DNA from: Athripsodes cinereus
Taxonomy: Eukaryota > Arthropoda > Insecta > Trichoptera > Leptoceridae
DNA: 64,000 nt
Direction: 5' to 3'
Assembly: GCA_947579605.1 (NCBI GenBank)
Contig: OX388319.1
Coordinates: 4,030,001 to 4,094,000 of the forward strand
Made by a program: the position numbers and the translations under genes. Of the stretch, positions 1 through 10,918 are shown piece by piece; the first letter of the stretch is position 1, and every line of letters starts with the position of its first letter. Below the pieces are notes generated by a model. That model did not search any database. It was not told the origin of the DNA and saw nothing but the letters and a program-made list of their open reading frames with translations.

Positions 1-147
1 AGTATATCTTCACCCCGTGTCCTAGTTGGCTACGGGATCCACAGAAACCATTGTCTCTCGCTAATTTCATTGGAACCATTGACAGATTGGGACTGCAAGC
101 CACAGTGAAACACAGTTGCTCAAAGTTTGAAAAAATATCCATTAGGT

Positions 148-471
148 TAGTGGTCTCCAACTGTCGGCTGTATACCGAGCCCCGGAAGGACAGTGAAGAT
201 CAGTTTTTTTGCTGTTGTGCAAAATTAATTTGTGAAATATTCCTTGACAAAACCGAGGAGAACGTTAAACATTTCAAATTACTACTATACTTTTTCGAAA
301 ATCGTAGGTAGAAATTTAGAGTGTCAAGGAAATTATCAAGCTTTGGAATCTGAAACCTAAAAAAAGGTCAGCTTTTTCATCATAAACAATCAACGTTTCT
401 TTCTTATTGAGCTGCGGTAAAATGATCAATTGTTGACCGGTCCGCGGAGATAAAAAGGTTGGAGATCACTT
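148..471 (+). mobile_element. Non-autonomous hAT-type MITE, copy 1
   Basis: The element has terminal inverted repeats, TAGTGGTCTCCAAC at the left and GTTGGAGATCACTT at the right. It is flanked by a perfect 8 bp target-site duplication, CATTAGGT, at 140-147 and 472-479. An 8 bp duplication and TIRs of the CAGTGGTCTCCAAC type are characteristic of hAT transposons. Near the right end lies a GACCGGTCCGCGG segment, a motif also seen in other hAT MITEs. There is no transposase-like frame in its 324 bp, so it would depend on a transposase supplied in trans. A second, longer copy lies in opposite orientation at about 50775-51260. Confidence 0.85.
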
Positions 472-514
472 CATTAGGTGACTTTTTATATAGTAAAATA
501 CGTCGAGAATTCGT

Positions 515-736
515 CATTGGGTGCGTCCAGATAGTAGGATGCGAACGTCAATCAATCATCAATCTTCAACGATTCGGAGCATTCTCCGAAGAAATATTCG
601 AATGAATGCGTTTGTTTCCCGTCCTTATACGGGTTATGAAGGCATTCATTCAAATATTTCTTCGGAGAATGCTCCGAATCGTTGAAGATTGATTATTGAT
701 TGACGTTCGCATCCTACTATCTGGACGCACCCAATG
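515..736. repeat. Palindromic foldback element, 95 bp arms
   Basis: Left arm 515-609 and right arm 642-736 are inverted copies with about two mismatches, separated by a 32 bp spacer. The outermost bases are CATTGGGTGCGTCCAG and its complement. A one-armed relative lies at 22440-22560. No convincing target-site duplication is visible, so the class of element is unknown. The near identity of the arms suggests recent formation or gene conversion. Confidence 0.85.
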
Positions 737-1405
737 TAGAGCTTTAGCCTCCGAGCCATTTTTCGTATACGAAATAAGAAAAGTTAGTACAAGTCACGAT
801 GTTAATGACTTGGAGCAAAGATACTTGATTAAGTTGCTTAAAATGAGCTATGGTAGACATACAGAATAATTTGACAAAGTATCGTGCAGGTGAAAATATG
901 TGATAAACTGATAAGTTGATTGTGTGCAGGTGATTCAATAATCCTAATTGAAGAGGTGCGACGGCTAAAAATAATGAGACGTTAATGACGAACTTTACTG
1001 CGCGACTATTCATCCAATGTACGTCCTAATAAAGGTCATAAAGATTGTTCAACTTTAGACAATTTATTAAAGGTTGTTATAACGTGAACACGACCGTCTA
1101 TAATATATAATATTTACCGATTGTCTACGTTTTTACTTAACTCTTTCGTGTCCATGGGAAACGTTTTTGTTTCCCAGGAAACGTTTTGTTTCCCAAAGAG
1201 GCATTATCACGTATTTGGGAATATCAATATGTATCAAATTTTTTAACATCTTGATTTTTGTAATCTGGTGATATTTACTAGATATTTTTATTTTTCTCTT
1301 GCCAATATACAGTTATAACATAACAATATGTATAGGTATATCGAAGTGTTAAAATAACGATGGAATCAAATACTTTCAAGGTATATTAATGCTGCTATGA
1401 GCTGT
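737..1405. other. Unassigned AT-rich stretch
   Basis: No gene or transposon signature seen. The only local structure is a short tandem motif at about 1154-1194, where GGGAAACGTTTTTGTTTCCC is followed by a slightly shorter copy; each copy is itself a small hairpin. Confidence 0.5.
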
Positions 1406-1560
1406 GGAACTCTTTTCCGCGAGTGTTCGAGTGTTCTGTAAACGCAAAAAATAATATTACATCCTAAATTCAGCGATGACGAATGCCACCCAAAATGTCT
1501 TAATTTTTTCGTTGTCACATTTGAGTACAGCTGTCTGTTACGTGCAGCTAGTCTGTAATG
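1406..1560 (+). mobile_element. SINE-A, diverged copy
   Basis: The order of landmarks matches the SINE-A family: CGAGTGTTCTGTAAA, then AAATTCAGCGATGA, then TGCCACCCAAAATGTCTTAA, then TGCAGCTAGTCTG. The CCGTGATGGTAT 3' end is missing, so the copy is 3' truncated. Confidence 0.7.
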
Positions 1561-2425
1561 TCTTCAAAGTAATTCCAGATTTTACTCTATTGTTAACACT
1601 TAGTACAAAATATCACTTTTAGAATCAAAGGAAATATGTTTGATATTTTTTTCTAAACGATAACAATGCATATTGATTCATTGTATTCTCTTTAGTTATA
1701 GGGAGTTCTTCCATTTTGACAATAAATAGAATTTTACACACCTACTTATTATAATAGCTTGTAGACATTCATTGTCCTGTAAGGGTTAATAAAAGGCACG
1801 AAACGAAATGTTAAATTTAATATCAGACGAAGTATCGATTTGTTGTCAAAACTTCAGTGGAAACTGTGATATATTAATAATAGAAAAAGACTTCCATTGT
1901 AATTTCTTTCAATACTAGAAACTTTCAACGGCTATAATTTTGAGCGCGTATTACAACCTTTGGCAATAATACATTTATAGTGAAGTGTCGTGGGAGTAAA
2001 AGGAAATTTGTTGTATTCAATGACCTTTTTTTAATATAGACTGGAAATTCAATGAAAAAATTGGTAATGCGACCAATCAAATTTCGCGACCAATATAATT
2101 TAATTCTTAACACTAACACTCTTAAACGTGCTTTGGTTCAAAACGGTACGTTTCTATTACCTGCTTCGAGTCTCTTGTGGTAGATGCATTTATAAAATTA
2201 TGTGACTGTTGTTACTCGAAATATGTTGATTTTTGTTTATACGTTGCACATAGAGGTACATAATATATTTTGTGTATCAGATTTGAAGGACATTCATTGT
2301 TTTATTTATATTAATATATTTTTATGGGTGTTCACTGTTCAGGTATAAAGGATGTCCTATATTTCAGCACTTGTTAAGAAGGAATGAGACCATAACCAAT
2401 ATTATATGTTATAAGAATAACTAGC
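1561..2425. other. Unassigned AT-rich stretch
   Basis: Nothing recognisable. The short frame on the minus strand at 1925-2119 has no motif support. Confidence 0.5.
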
Positions 2426-2795
2426 TGACTCAGCAAACGTTGTTTTGCCGTATACATTATTTATTTGGCATATACATTATATATCGAATAGTGTTGAAAA
2501 TGATTGAATTACCAATATCGCTATTAAAAAATAGGAGTTGATGGTGGAAGGGTGAAAATTTAGGGCTGTATGTATATTTTAATTCTTCACCATAAAAAAA
2601 TAATAAAAAAATGTCCAAAAAATAAAAATAAAATATTCGGGGTGGACCACCCTTAACTTTCAAGGGTATGAAAATTGAATGTTGGCCCATTATTAGGCCA
2701 ACCCGATAAGCACACAAAATTTCATCAAAATCGGTCCAGCCGTTTCGGAGGAGTATGATAATAAACACCGTGACATGATAATTTTATATATTAGA
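2426..2795 (+). repeat. Widespread arthropod dispersed repeat
   Basis: The head CTAGCTGACTCAGCAAACGT followed by TGTTTTGCC, the middle GGGTGGACCACCCTTAAC and the tail AATCGGTCCAGCCGTTTCGG followed by AGGAGTATG are a combination I recognise as a dispersed repeat present in many arthropod genomes. The copy ends in ATAATTTTATATATTAGA, also typical. Family membership is from memory of the motif and not from a search. The minus-strand frame at 2457-2768 is a by-product of this repeat. Confidence 0.65.
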
Positions 2796-3195
2796 GAGTG
2801 AAAAACCACCGCAAGGACCCATTCAAAAATCAAAACACCTCCTGAATATAGGGTTATGGAGTGAAATAGCAAAACTTTATAATTAATTTAGTAACATAAT
2901 TTTAAACAAATTTGTTCTGGGCTACTAGTCTAGTTAGTAGGTCTATGTTTGTATCATTGTGATTAGTTTTTATTTTATTATTATTACTAGCTTAAATACC
3001 CTGCGTTGCATGGGAATCATGTATAAAATTGAAAAAACAGTAAGTATGTGTAATTAAAAATTATTTTATTTAGGCAGCAATATTTTAATGTATCAACTTT
3101 ATACACAGAGTAACATTAAAGTAGGAAACAGATAATAGAATATGTAAGAATGACTAAACAGTATATATATAATTATGACAATGTACCTAAATTAC
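2796..3195. other. AT-rich stretch with a repeat trace
   Basis: At about 2990-3012 the sequence CTAGCTTAAATACCCTGCG resembles the start of another common CTAGC-type insect repeat. Nothing else can be assigned. Confidence 0.4.
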
Positions 3196-3925
3196 ATACA
3201 AACATCACGCCGCTTCCTTCGCGGGGTAGGCAGAAAGGATCGAGTGCCACTTCCTTCTGTCCTTGCATACATCTTTCGCTTCCGTCACTGTCATACAATT
3301 TCTAATGCATGCTCTCCTGTTCAACGTGCTCAACACGTGACCGTCCTGTAGGATTTGATTTAAATGATCTTGCCATTTGATCTTCAGCCGTCCACGTCTC
3401 TGAGCACCATTCCTCTCAGCCAAATATATCTTCTTGGTCGTTCCGTCCTCATTCATTCTTTCTACATGCCCAAACCATCGTTACTTATTTAAATTCATCC
3501 TTGTAACTATACCAACTTTCATTCCACATTCCTTTTGTATGTCATCTCAGCAACCAATTTCTCATAATTTTACCACACATCCTTCTCAACAATTTTATTT
3601 CTACTGCATTTATGCCACTTTCATCCTTCATAAATGGTTAAAGAAGGATGAGAATGGCATAAATGTAGTAGAAATGAGATTGTTGACATGGGTTCACGTC
3701 TCACTTGCATACACGAGTGTTGGCACTAAGATAGCAGAGTGCACCATCCTTTTAGCTGTAGTAGATATGTTTCTATTTGCAATTGGTCAGATTGCACCAT
3801 TTACCTCATTGCCAGCAATTTTTCTCCTTTCAATATCGCTTTCACACTTCCCATCTCTCGTGAACAAACTACTGAAGTATGTACACACATTCGTCAACTT
3901 GCTCTAACACTTCCTTGTCAATGTA
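3196..3925 (-). pseudogene. LINE-B 3' fragment (reverse transcriptase tail), degraded
   Basis: On the minus strand the C-terminal part of a non-LTR retrotransposon ORF2 is readable at 3205-3456 (83 residues). It contains RRGRLKIKWQDHLNQIL, then RRACIRNCM, then CKDRRKWHSILSAYP, and ends at a TGA inside GCGTGATG. Further upstream on the same strand (towards 3925), broken frames show remnants of the preceding reverse transcriptase region, such as EQVDECVY and pieces resembling a C.SDIERR..AGN..NGA segment, with many stops. The 3586-3686 interval is an inverted duplication that disrupts this part. The 5' portion (endonuclease and polymerase core) is absent. It is a dead 5'-truncated copy; clade (RTE- or Jockey-like) is not resolvable from this tail. 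Confidence 0.75.
3586..3686. repeat. Inverted duplication inside LINE-B remnant
   Basis: Arms 3586-3628 and about 3644-3686 are inverted copies (TCAACAATTTTATTTCTACT against AGTAGAAATGAGATTGTTGA) with a ~15 bp spacer. Because both arms are LINE-B-like sequence, this appears to be a local snap-back duplication and not an independent transposon. Confidence 0.7.
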
Positions 3926-4413
3926 TAATACATATTTAAAAAAAAAACATATTTATAAAAAAAATATGTTTGTACAATAATTAGGAAATAACTGCAAAAC
4001 AAATAAACTAAATTTCTCAATAAGGGATATAATAATAACACAAAATGTTAAAAACTAATTTATTTATTATATTTACAAAATATAAACATTATTTTACTAA
4101 TGGTTTTCTAATATTCCTATTTATTTGCAATTATAAACTTACCACATATCATATTTTAAGTACAACTTATACCATAGCAATATGAACTTATGATTAATTA
4201 ATTAATAAAAATTATGCAAATGTTAAACTAACAGAAAATGCCAATAAATTTATTGAATATACACATAATCATGCGAAGATGAATGTTCTTCATTTAAAAT
4301 ATCCATACCTTTTTATTACCATTTTACGTTTGTTCTTTCAAAACAAAAATCATATTTAGATCTATTAGTAACAAATAAAAAAATTATTTAAAGTTTTACG
4401 TGTTACTTTATCG
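3926..4413. other. Unassigned AT-rich stretch
   Basis: Very AT-rich, no gene or repeat boundary seen. Confidence 0.5.
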
Positions 4414-4640
4414 AAAGAATTGGTCTTCCACTCTTTTCAGTAAGTTCCACTCTTTCGAGTGTTCTGTAAAAGGCAGGAGTTCAAAAAAATTAAGACTTTT
4501 ACATCTTAAGCTAAACGATGAGGTTTGCCATCCATCCTGAATGTCTTTCTTTTTTGTTGGCACGGAGAAGACGGTTGCTGATTTGCTAGCTACCCTACGT
4601 GTGGGATATGCCGTGATGGTATAGCAGTAGTAGTAGTAGT
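4414..4640 (+). mobile_element. SINE-A, near full-length copy
   Basis: Starts with AAAGAATTGGTCTTCCACTC, continues through TCTGTAAAAGGCAGGAGTTC, CATCCATCCTGAATGTCTT and TGGCACGGAGAAGAC, and ends GGGATATGCCGTGATGGTAT followed by AG and a (TAG)n tail. This is one of the most complete copies and helps define both ends of the family. Confidence 0.8.
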
Positions 4641-5189
4641 ACTTATTAACAAATAATGATTAATAAACAGAACTGTTCTAACATATTCAAATAGCTATTC
4701 CTCTAGAGACTGAGAGAATAATTTATTATTTAATTATTTTTAAAACCTTTAAATTTCATGTCTGTTAAGTGAAATAAAATAAAAATATCAAAATATACCT
4801 CATTTTTTTACACAACAAATATAGTAAAAAACATTTACAACAAAACAAAAAAATATGCCAAAGAAAATATATAACACATGAGTTCATACATTATAAATGA
4901 TTCACATATCAGCTTGAAACAACTTTTTCTTAAGAATAATGTTATCATATTCTGTTCATATTATGATGTCAATACAAAATATTATAAAAAAAAACAATGT
5001 GTAAAATAGCAAATCTAGTGAATCAATGTAGAAATAATTATAAGTCATTGTCAAACTCTTGACTAAGTCAGTCGAAACCAGGTTACTACATATATTATTA
5101 AATACAGTAAACCTCCAATTAGTTTGTTTATTTACCTTAATCAATAGGGAGTTTTACACAATAAACTCAATCAATAAATAATTATAATC
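4641..5189. other. Unassigned AT-rich stretch
   Basis: Nothing recognisable between the SINE-A tail and the copia LTR. Confidence 0.5.
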
Positions 5190-5349
5190 TGTTATATTTT
5201 TGGGAAGAAAGATAGAGACACACACTGGTGCAACAACAGTTTATTAACACAACAATATTTTACATGATGAAGAAAGTTGTTCCTTTTACACAATTGCAAC
5301 AATACATAATCCAAAGACAATAATATAAATTTACATAATATTACCAACA
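5190..5349 (-). mobile_element. Ty1/copia 3' LTR (about 160 bp)
   Basis: On the minus strand this segment begins TGTTGGTAAT directly after a purine-rich tract (TTTAAGGAGGCG, minus strand, about 5350-5361) and ends ATATAACA, so it has the TG...CA ends expected of an LTR. It contains an AATAAA polyadenylation signal near its 3' part. It lies about 140 bp downstream of the Pol stop codon. The matching 5' LTR was not found, consistent with 5' truncation. The length is short for an LTR, and the boundary is inferred from the polypurine tract and terminal dinucleotides. Confidence 0.65.
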
Positions 5350-5489
5350 CGCCTCCTTAAATTTATATTCTTTATTCTACAATACCATATCTTAGCTTAT
5401 AACAACTATTTAATTTAAATTCCAAAATACATAACAATAATTCAAACAATGTTCATCATTTCTCTAAACTTCATAAACTTACTTTTACC

Positions 5490-6701
5490 TTAAGCTTTTG
5501 TAAATATATCTGCAATATTTTCATCAGTATTTACTTTAATCACATCAATAATTCCATCAACATAACATTCATTTACAAAGTGATAATGTACCTCAATATG
5601 TTTTGAGTTCTTAGTAAAATTTCCATATTTTGCTATAGCTAAAGCTCCTAAATTATCTTCATATATATTAATTGGTTTTTCTATATTAATATCAAATATT
5701 TGCAACAAACTCTTTATAAATTTTATTTCACTAACTGCCTCGGACAACGCTACATATTCAGCAAATGTAGAAGATTTTGTAACACTACTTTGTTTCTTAG
5801 ATTTCCAATATATAACATTACCATACAATCTTATAATATAACCCGTAGTAGACTTTCTATCAATATTATCACCTGCCCAATCTGCATCTACAAAACAATC
5901 TAATATTTCAACATTTTCTTTACTCTTATAGATTAACTTTAAATTCTTAGTACAATACAAATATTTCAAAATTCTTAAGGCATATTTGAAATGAGTTTCA
6001 TTATAACAATTTTGAAATCTGCTTAAGTAATTAACGCTAAAACTAATATCTGGTCTAGTTCCACAACTTATATACAATAATGAACCAATTAAATTTCTAT
6101 ACTTAATATCATTAACACTACTATTGTCACTTACTTCTAATTTTAAATTTATTTCCATAGGGGTAGTAATCCATTTTGCATTCTCTATATTATATTTCTT
6201 TGCAAGAGATTCTATATAATTAGTTTGACTTAGTAGCATTTCTTTGTTTACATTATCATAATCAATTACAATTCCAACATAATTTTTAACCTGACCTAAG
6301 TCCTTCATCTTAAATCTATTAGCTAACAAACTCTTAACATAATCTATTTTATCTTTATTCATACAACATATTAACAAATCATCAACAAACAAAATAAGAT
6401 AAATCTTGTCATCACCATCTATCTTAACATATAAACAATAATCATATTCACTTCTTTTAAACTCTAAAGTATTTATAAATTCATTAAAACAATCATACCA
6501 TGCTCTTGGACTTTCTCTCAATCCATACAATGCTTTGTACAGTCTACACACTCTATCTGTACCATCTCCATATCCTTTTGGTTGTTTAACATAAACCTCT
6601 GACGTTACTTTTCCATTTAAAAAAGCTGTTTCTGCATCCATTTGTTCTACATATAAACCTTCTTTACAACAATATGATAATAATATTTTCAATGTTTGCA
6701 A
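5490..6701 (-). pseudogene. Ty1/copia Pol, C-terminal half (reverse transcriptase and RNase H)
   Basis: The 403-residue frame is the 3' half of a copia-type polyprotein. Reverse transcriptase motifs are in order: MDAETAFLNG (about residues 21-30), LYGLRESPRAWY, LILFVDDLLIC (FVDD catalytic motif) and the copia-typical region around YRNLIGSLLYISCGTRPDIS. The RNase H domain follows, with DADWAGDNIDRKSTTGY, SSTFAEYVALSEA, YEDNLGALAIA and KHIEVHYHFV. The protein ends ADIFTKA, matching the usual ADIFTKPL end of copia Pol. It would have copied element RNA into cDNA in cytoplasmic particles. Immediately upstream (minus strand) is an in-frame TGA, and the gag, protease and integrase parts are missing, so this is a 5'-truncated, non-autonomous remnant. 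The intact remaining frame suggests a fairly recent loss. The start used is only the first codon after the stop and not a true initiation site. Confidence 0.92.
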
Positions 6702-6819
6702 TCAGAATGGTATTGTGCACAAGCAATTTTGTCACGTTTGACACGTTGCTAGTTCTTCCAATAATTGGATATATTTATATCTCATAAATAAAAAAAAACA
6801 TTTAATTAACACATATGAT

Positions 6820-7040
6820 TTATACACACTTACACATACACACCATCATGCCACTTCTTTGCGGGGTAGGCAGAAAGAATTGAACGCCACTTCCTTCTAT
6901 TCTTGCATATATCTTTCACTTTTGTTAGTGTTATAAAATTCCTCATGCATGTTCTCCTTTTCAATGTACTCAACACATGGCCGTCCTGTAATTTTGCTTT
7001 AGATGATCTTGCCATTTGATCCTCGGCCTTCCACATCTCC
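6820..7040 (-). pseudogene. LINE-B 3' fragment
   Basis: The minus strand encodes a tail like that at 3205-3456: QDGHVLSTLKRRTCMRN, then KDICKNRRKWRSILSAYPAK. The end ATGATGGTGTG corresponds to the LINE-B 3' terminus. It is truncated at the 5' side near 7040. Together with the copy at 3196-3925 it flanks the copia remnant in the same orientation. Confidence 0.75.
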
Positions 7041-7895
7041 GAGTTTTTATTGAGTTTAATAATAAAGATTCTTCTTTCTGTAACATCTTAAGTTCCCCCA
7101 ATTGCAAGCACTTACTTAAACAAATACTTCTCTATCTCCACTTCTTGGATGTTTGTCCAGTCTCAGATGTTAGATTTGTCCATCTTCTGCTAACATCACT
7201 TATTACACAGATAATATTGTAATTCATTAATTTTGTCATTGAAATAAATAATCAGTCACATCTGTAAAAGAATATTATATATTATAAAATACATTTTAGA
7301 TAACTCTCTAATACAGATTTTATGAAAATTATTGTTCGTTTAGATAGTTCACTTATAACAATCTTGGTACATTTTATTAGATTATTAAAATATAATCCAA
7401 AAGGATTCATAATTATTTATTCCTATTAACTGGTTATATTTTCTTGTTATATATAGATATAAATATGGATGAAATGTGTGTATTAAGTGCCTTATAAATT
7501 AAGTTTGTATAAAACACTGTAATGGTATTTGGCCTTATTTTTTTTTCTTCTATGATTTAAGTTACTTATATAGGTATGTATTATGTGCTGTTGTATTTCA
7601 ATTAACAAATAAATAAACTATAACCTTTATTAAAATGATACAATTCTCTCAATATTCTCATAGAAGCACAAGGCAGAAACCAGATTCCTTTTCCTAGCCC
7701 TCAAATGTCCTCATCATGGAAATGAAAATAGGTAGTTGTCGTACTATTTATGATTTCTTTAACATCAAAAACGTTCTTATCAATAGTTTATTGTTGTGCA
7801 CTTTGTATTATTTCTGTAAAAAGGTTAAAACAAACATAGTTTTAGTATTTAGTTCGATACTAAATATCTAAGTATCTTTTTATAAATTACTCACT
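7041..7895. other. Unassigned AT-rich stretch
   Basis: No gene seen. Around 7668-7700 the minus strand gives CTGGTTTCTGCCTTGTGCTT, which resembles the LINE-C C-terminus (LVSALCS) but is too short to be certain. Confidence 0.4.
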
Positions 7896-8324
7896 AATGT
7901 CGCATCTACAAACTTAATATTTTTAATATCAATATATATCATGGTATTTCGTTGTCTAGCTTCAACATAAAAAAACACATCACTTCAGAATAATTAATTG
8001 TATAATTTCAGTTTGTGAGTACTTCATATTTCAAGTAATGTTTTAAAATAAAACTGACACAATATGTAACAAAAATGTTATACTTTATTGTGTTTTGAAA
8101 ACATAACCTCAAATCATAATGTCGCATCAACAAACTTAATATTATCAATATCAATTAAATAATACCACGGTTTTTTCGAATAGCTAGCTCCAACATAAAT
8201 AGTAAAATACTTCAGAATGTAATTGTGTAATGTCAGTTTATAATTTGAGTTGTTTATAAACAAAACTAACTCCTGTAACAAATGTTATATTTACTTGTGT
8301 TTTTAAGGCATAACCTCAAACATT
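7896..8324. repeat. Diverged tandem duplication, two ~215 bp units
   Basis: Unit 1 (7896-8117) and unit 2 (8118-8324) both begin AATGTCGCATC.ACAAACTTA and both end CATAACCTCAAA. They share intermediate landmarks CTAGCT(T/C)CAACATAAA, ACTTCAGAAT and TGTAACAAA(A)ATGTTATA. Many substitutions and small indels show that the duplication is old. No coding potential. Confidence 0.75.
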
Positions 8325-8648
8325 TCTTCGTAGAAACTAACGGATCATATTACTTAGTTCATTTTATCTATTGATTTTATATGAATGTGTACATAAACAT
8401 TATTATTACCTTTCATTTAGTCCAAAAATATTTGTTATAGTGTTCACTTTGCTTTATTCACTATGTACATAATATTGTGTGAAAGGCACCACTCACATTT
8501 GTACATAATATAATGTACCATATTTTATTATCATACTATGAAGTTTATTATTTTATAAAATGTAGTAGTTAAACAAATAATTCTGTACGGAACGCAGACT
8601 TTACGAAATAGACATGTCGCGTCTTCGTCTTTCTTTTGTCAAAATATA
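8325..8648. other. Unassigned AT-rich stretch
   Basis: No feature seen up to the TIR of the next element. Confidence 0.5.
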
Positions 8649-9433
8649 TCGTCGGCGTCAAGGAAAAAGTCACCAACTAACAAAACTATAATTATGAGAT
8701 ACAGGCATTTTATTAATTTTCAATAATTGAAATTTCGATAACTTGAAAACTATAACCGATAGAGTAAAACAGTATTTTTTAATGTTCTTAACATATATTT
8801 TCCTATATCAAACAACTTAAAATCTGGATTAATTAATAGAAAAAAATCAAGAAAATCAGTTTTTTGTATTTGGTTGGTTTTTTAATACTCACTCCTTGCA
8901 TAGGGTAATACAGTTGGTGATTTTTTAAATTAATTAATAATCATTATAAAACTGAATAGGAACCATAGAAACTCATTATTTTTATTATAAAGTTAAGAAA
9001 ATTTTATGTTTATATACCAAATGAAATAATAATAATACAATGTTGATACTAATACAATGTAAATACTAACAATCCAGGAAACAAAAAGAAATTCCATCAA
9101 ATGGACTAATTTATTGATAGCATGTGATTTTTGTACCGTTTATTATTTTTGTGTTTTTTACTTGCCTGAATGTGCACAAATTTTGAATAAATTAATAAAA
9201 TGGAAATACCAAAAAAAAATACAATTCACATACTTTGGTGACTTTTTCCTTATCGCAAATATTCGTATTTGATAGTTGGTGAGTTAATGTGTTTTTCATT
9301 TCTATGGTAATATGTACTCCTATAATTTTGGGGAATTTTTCCTAAATAAAGCATGAAAAAACAAATTTGCTAGTATAAATAACTCAATTTCAACAAAAAT
9401 TGTATTTGGTGAGTTTTTCCTTGACGCCGACGA
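8649..9433. mobile_element. TIR element with TA target duplication, non-coding
   Basis: Inverted ends of about 28 bp: left TCGTCGGCGTCAAGGAAAAA continuing GTCACCAA, right its complement with one mismatch, ending GACGCCGACGA at 9433. Both ends are flanked by TA (8647-8648 and 9434-9435), fitting a TA-targeting DNA transposon. The TTGGTGA subterminal motif recurs in right-end orientation at about 8913, 9235 and 9275, possibly transposase binding sites. No transposase frame is present, so it is a non-autonomous derivative. I do not recognise the family. Confidence 0.75.
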
Positions 9434-10918
9434 TATGGCGTCGTTTCCAATATGTCAAATTATCGAGCGACGTGATTGGCCGACGTAGAATATTTATAAA
9501 ACGATGTTGCCGTTAACAAAAAATAATGTTTTTTCGTTTCTTGAATCTTCATGTAACACGTTCAAATTATTTAAATATTGGTTAATTCGCGTAAAACATG
9601 TTTCAAAAGTATTAAAAAAACACAAATTAAACTATTTTATGTAACATACATTTATAATGATACATTTACTCGAAATAAATTATCGATATTTTCTTAATTA
9701 ATTTTAGTATGGCAATATAATATGGTACACAATTTTGGCGGTAAAGAATATTTTCTTACCCTTTCAAACTGACGTAAAAAACGTATTTTTTATCTCATTC
9801 TCACTTTTTTTTTACACTCTTTTTTGCTGTTTTTCTCGCTCCTCAAAAAGAAAGTACGGCATTTAGTGGGTTTTTATTTTACATATATACCTCATCTTGT
9901 AATGGTCAGGTCAATGGAACGCAAATTCCTTGAAATGGGAGAGTATAGCCCGGTCTTCGTTAGTATGGAAATTCAAAAATCATTTTTATAAGATATAAGA
10001 TTATTTTTATTTCAAAGGTCGAGTAGTTGTTTCTAGATCTCTTTCTTTTGTAAGAGTTGAACTGTGGAGTTCAGCTGGAACATTACCAAATTTTTCGTAA
10101 ATGGAATAATGACTTTTTAAAAAAATCAAATGAATTTGAAATTTATCGTTCATTACTCCATCTCGGTGTTCTTTTTTTTGTTGGGGTTGCCAATAAAGAT
10201 TTTTATTTTTTAGAATTCTTTGAATGTCAACTGAAAGTTCGTATAATATTTCTTAATTTAATGTCGTAGCGTTAAATTTAGTTGAACATTTTATTATTAA
10301 TCTAATTATAAACAATATATACAATTTCATTTATTTCGTTGTACCTATACGACATAAACTTTCAGCTGATATTAGGTATATTGAAAATCTAAATGTTAAA
10401 AAAAAATTACGCTTCTCTTGACTACTATTATATAAAGTGAAAACTTTTCATGTAGAAAAGCTCTTTTATTGTCTCATTTAGAATTTGTCGGAGAAGAATT
10501 AATACTTCTTTGTACATTACATACCTACATACAATTATGCATAACAATTATTTAAAAACGAAATTATTATACAATGTACATTAAAACATATTATCAATAG
10601 TTCTATTCTTCCAATTTATTACCCCACTTATACATGTAAAATAACAGTCTTACTCAAATATTCGTTGAATCGAGATCATCGCTGTTAACAGATTCGTTGT
10701 TTCGAAATGGTTTTATTACCTACCACGTATTAATGTTGAGACAATTTAATTCTTTTAATTTAATACTTTTAGTTGTAGTATGGTAAGGTAGTAGTCTTTG
10801 TAATGACGTATAGGTAAGTACTATTATTAAGGTAGTTTTGCTGATTTATCGACCGACGGTTCTTGGCAAAAGTTCATTATAATAAGGAGTTAAAATGAAA
10901 CAAAATATAAAGTTATTT
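9434..10918. other. Unassigned stretch
   Basis: No supported gene or element. The 70-codon plus-strand frame at 10057-10269 has no motif or repeat support. Confidence 0.5.

Noticed and set aside
3434..3907. 157-codon plus-strand frame
   Set aside because: It lies antisense to LINE-B remnants and spans the inverted duplication at 3586-3686; no domain.
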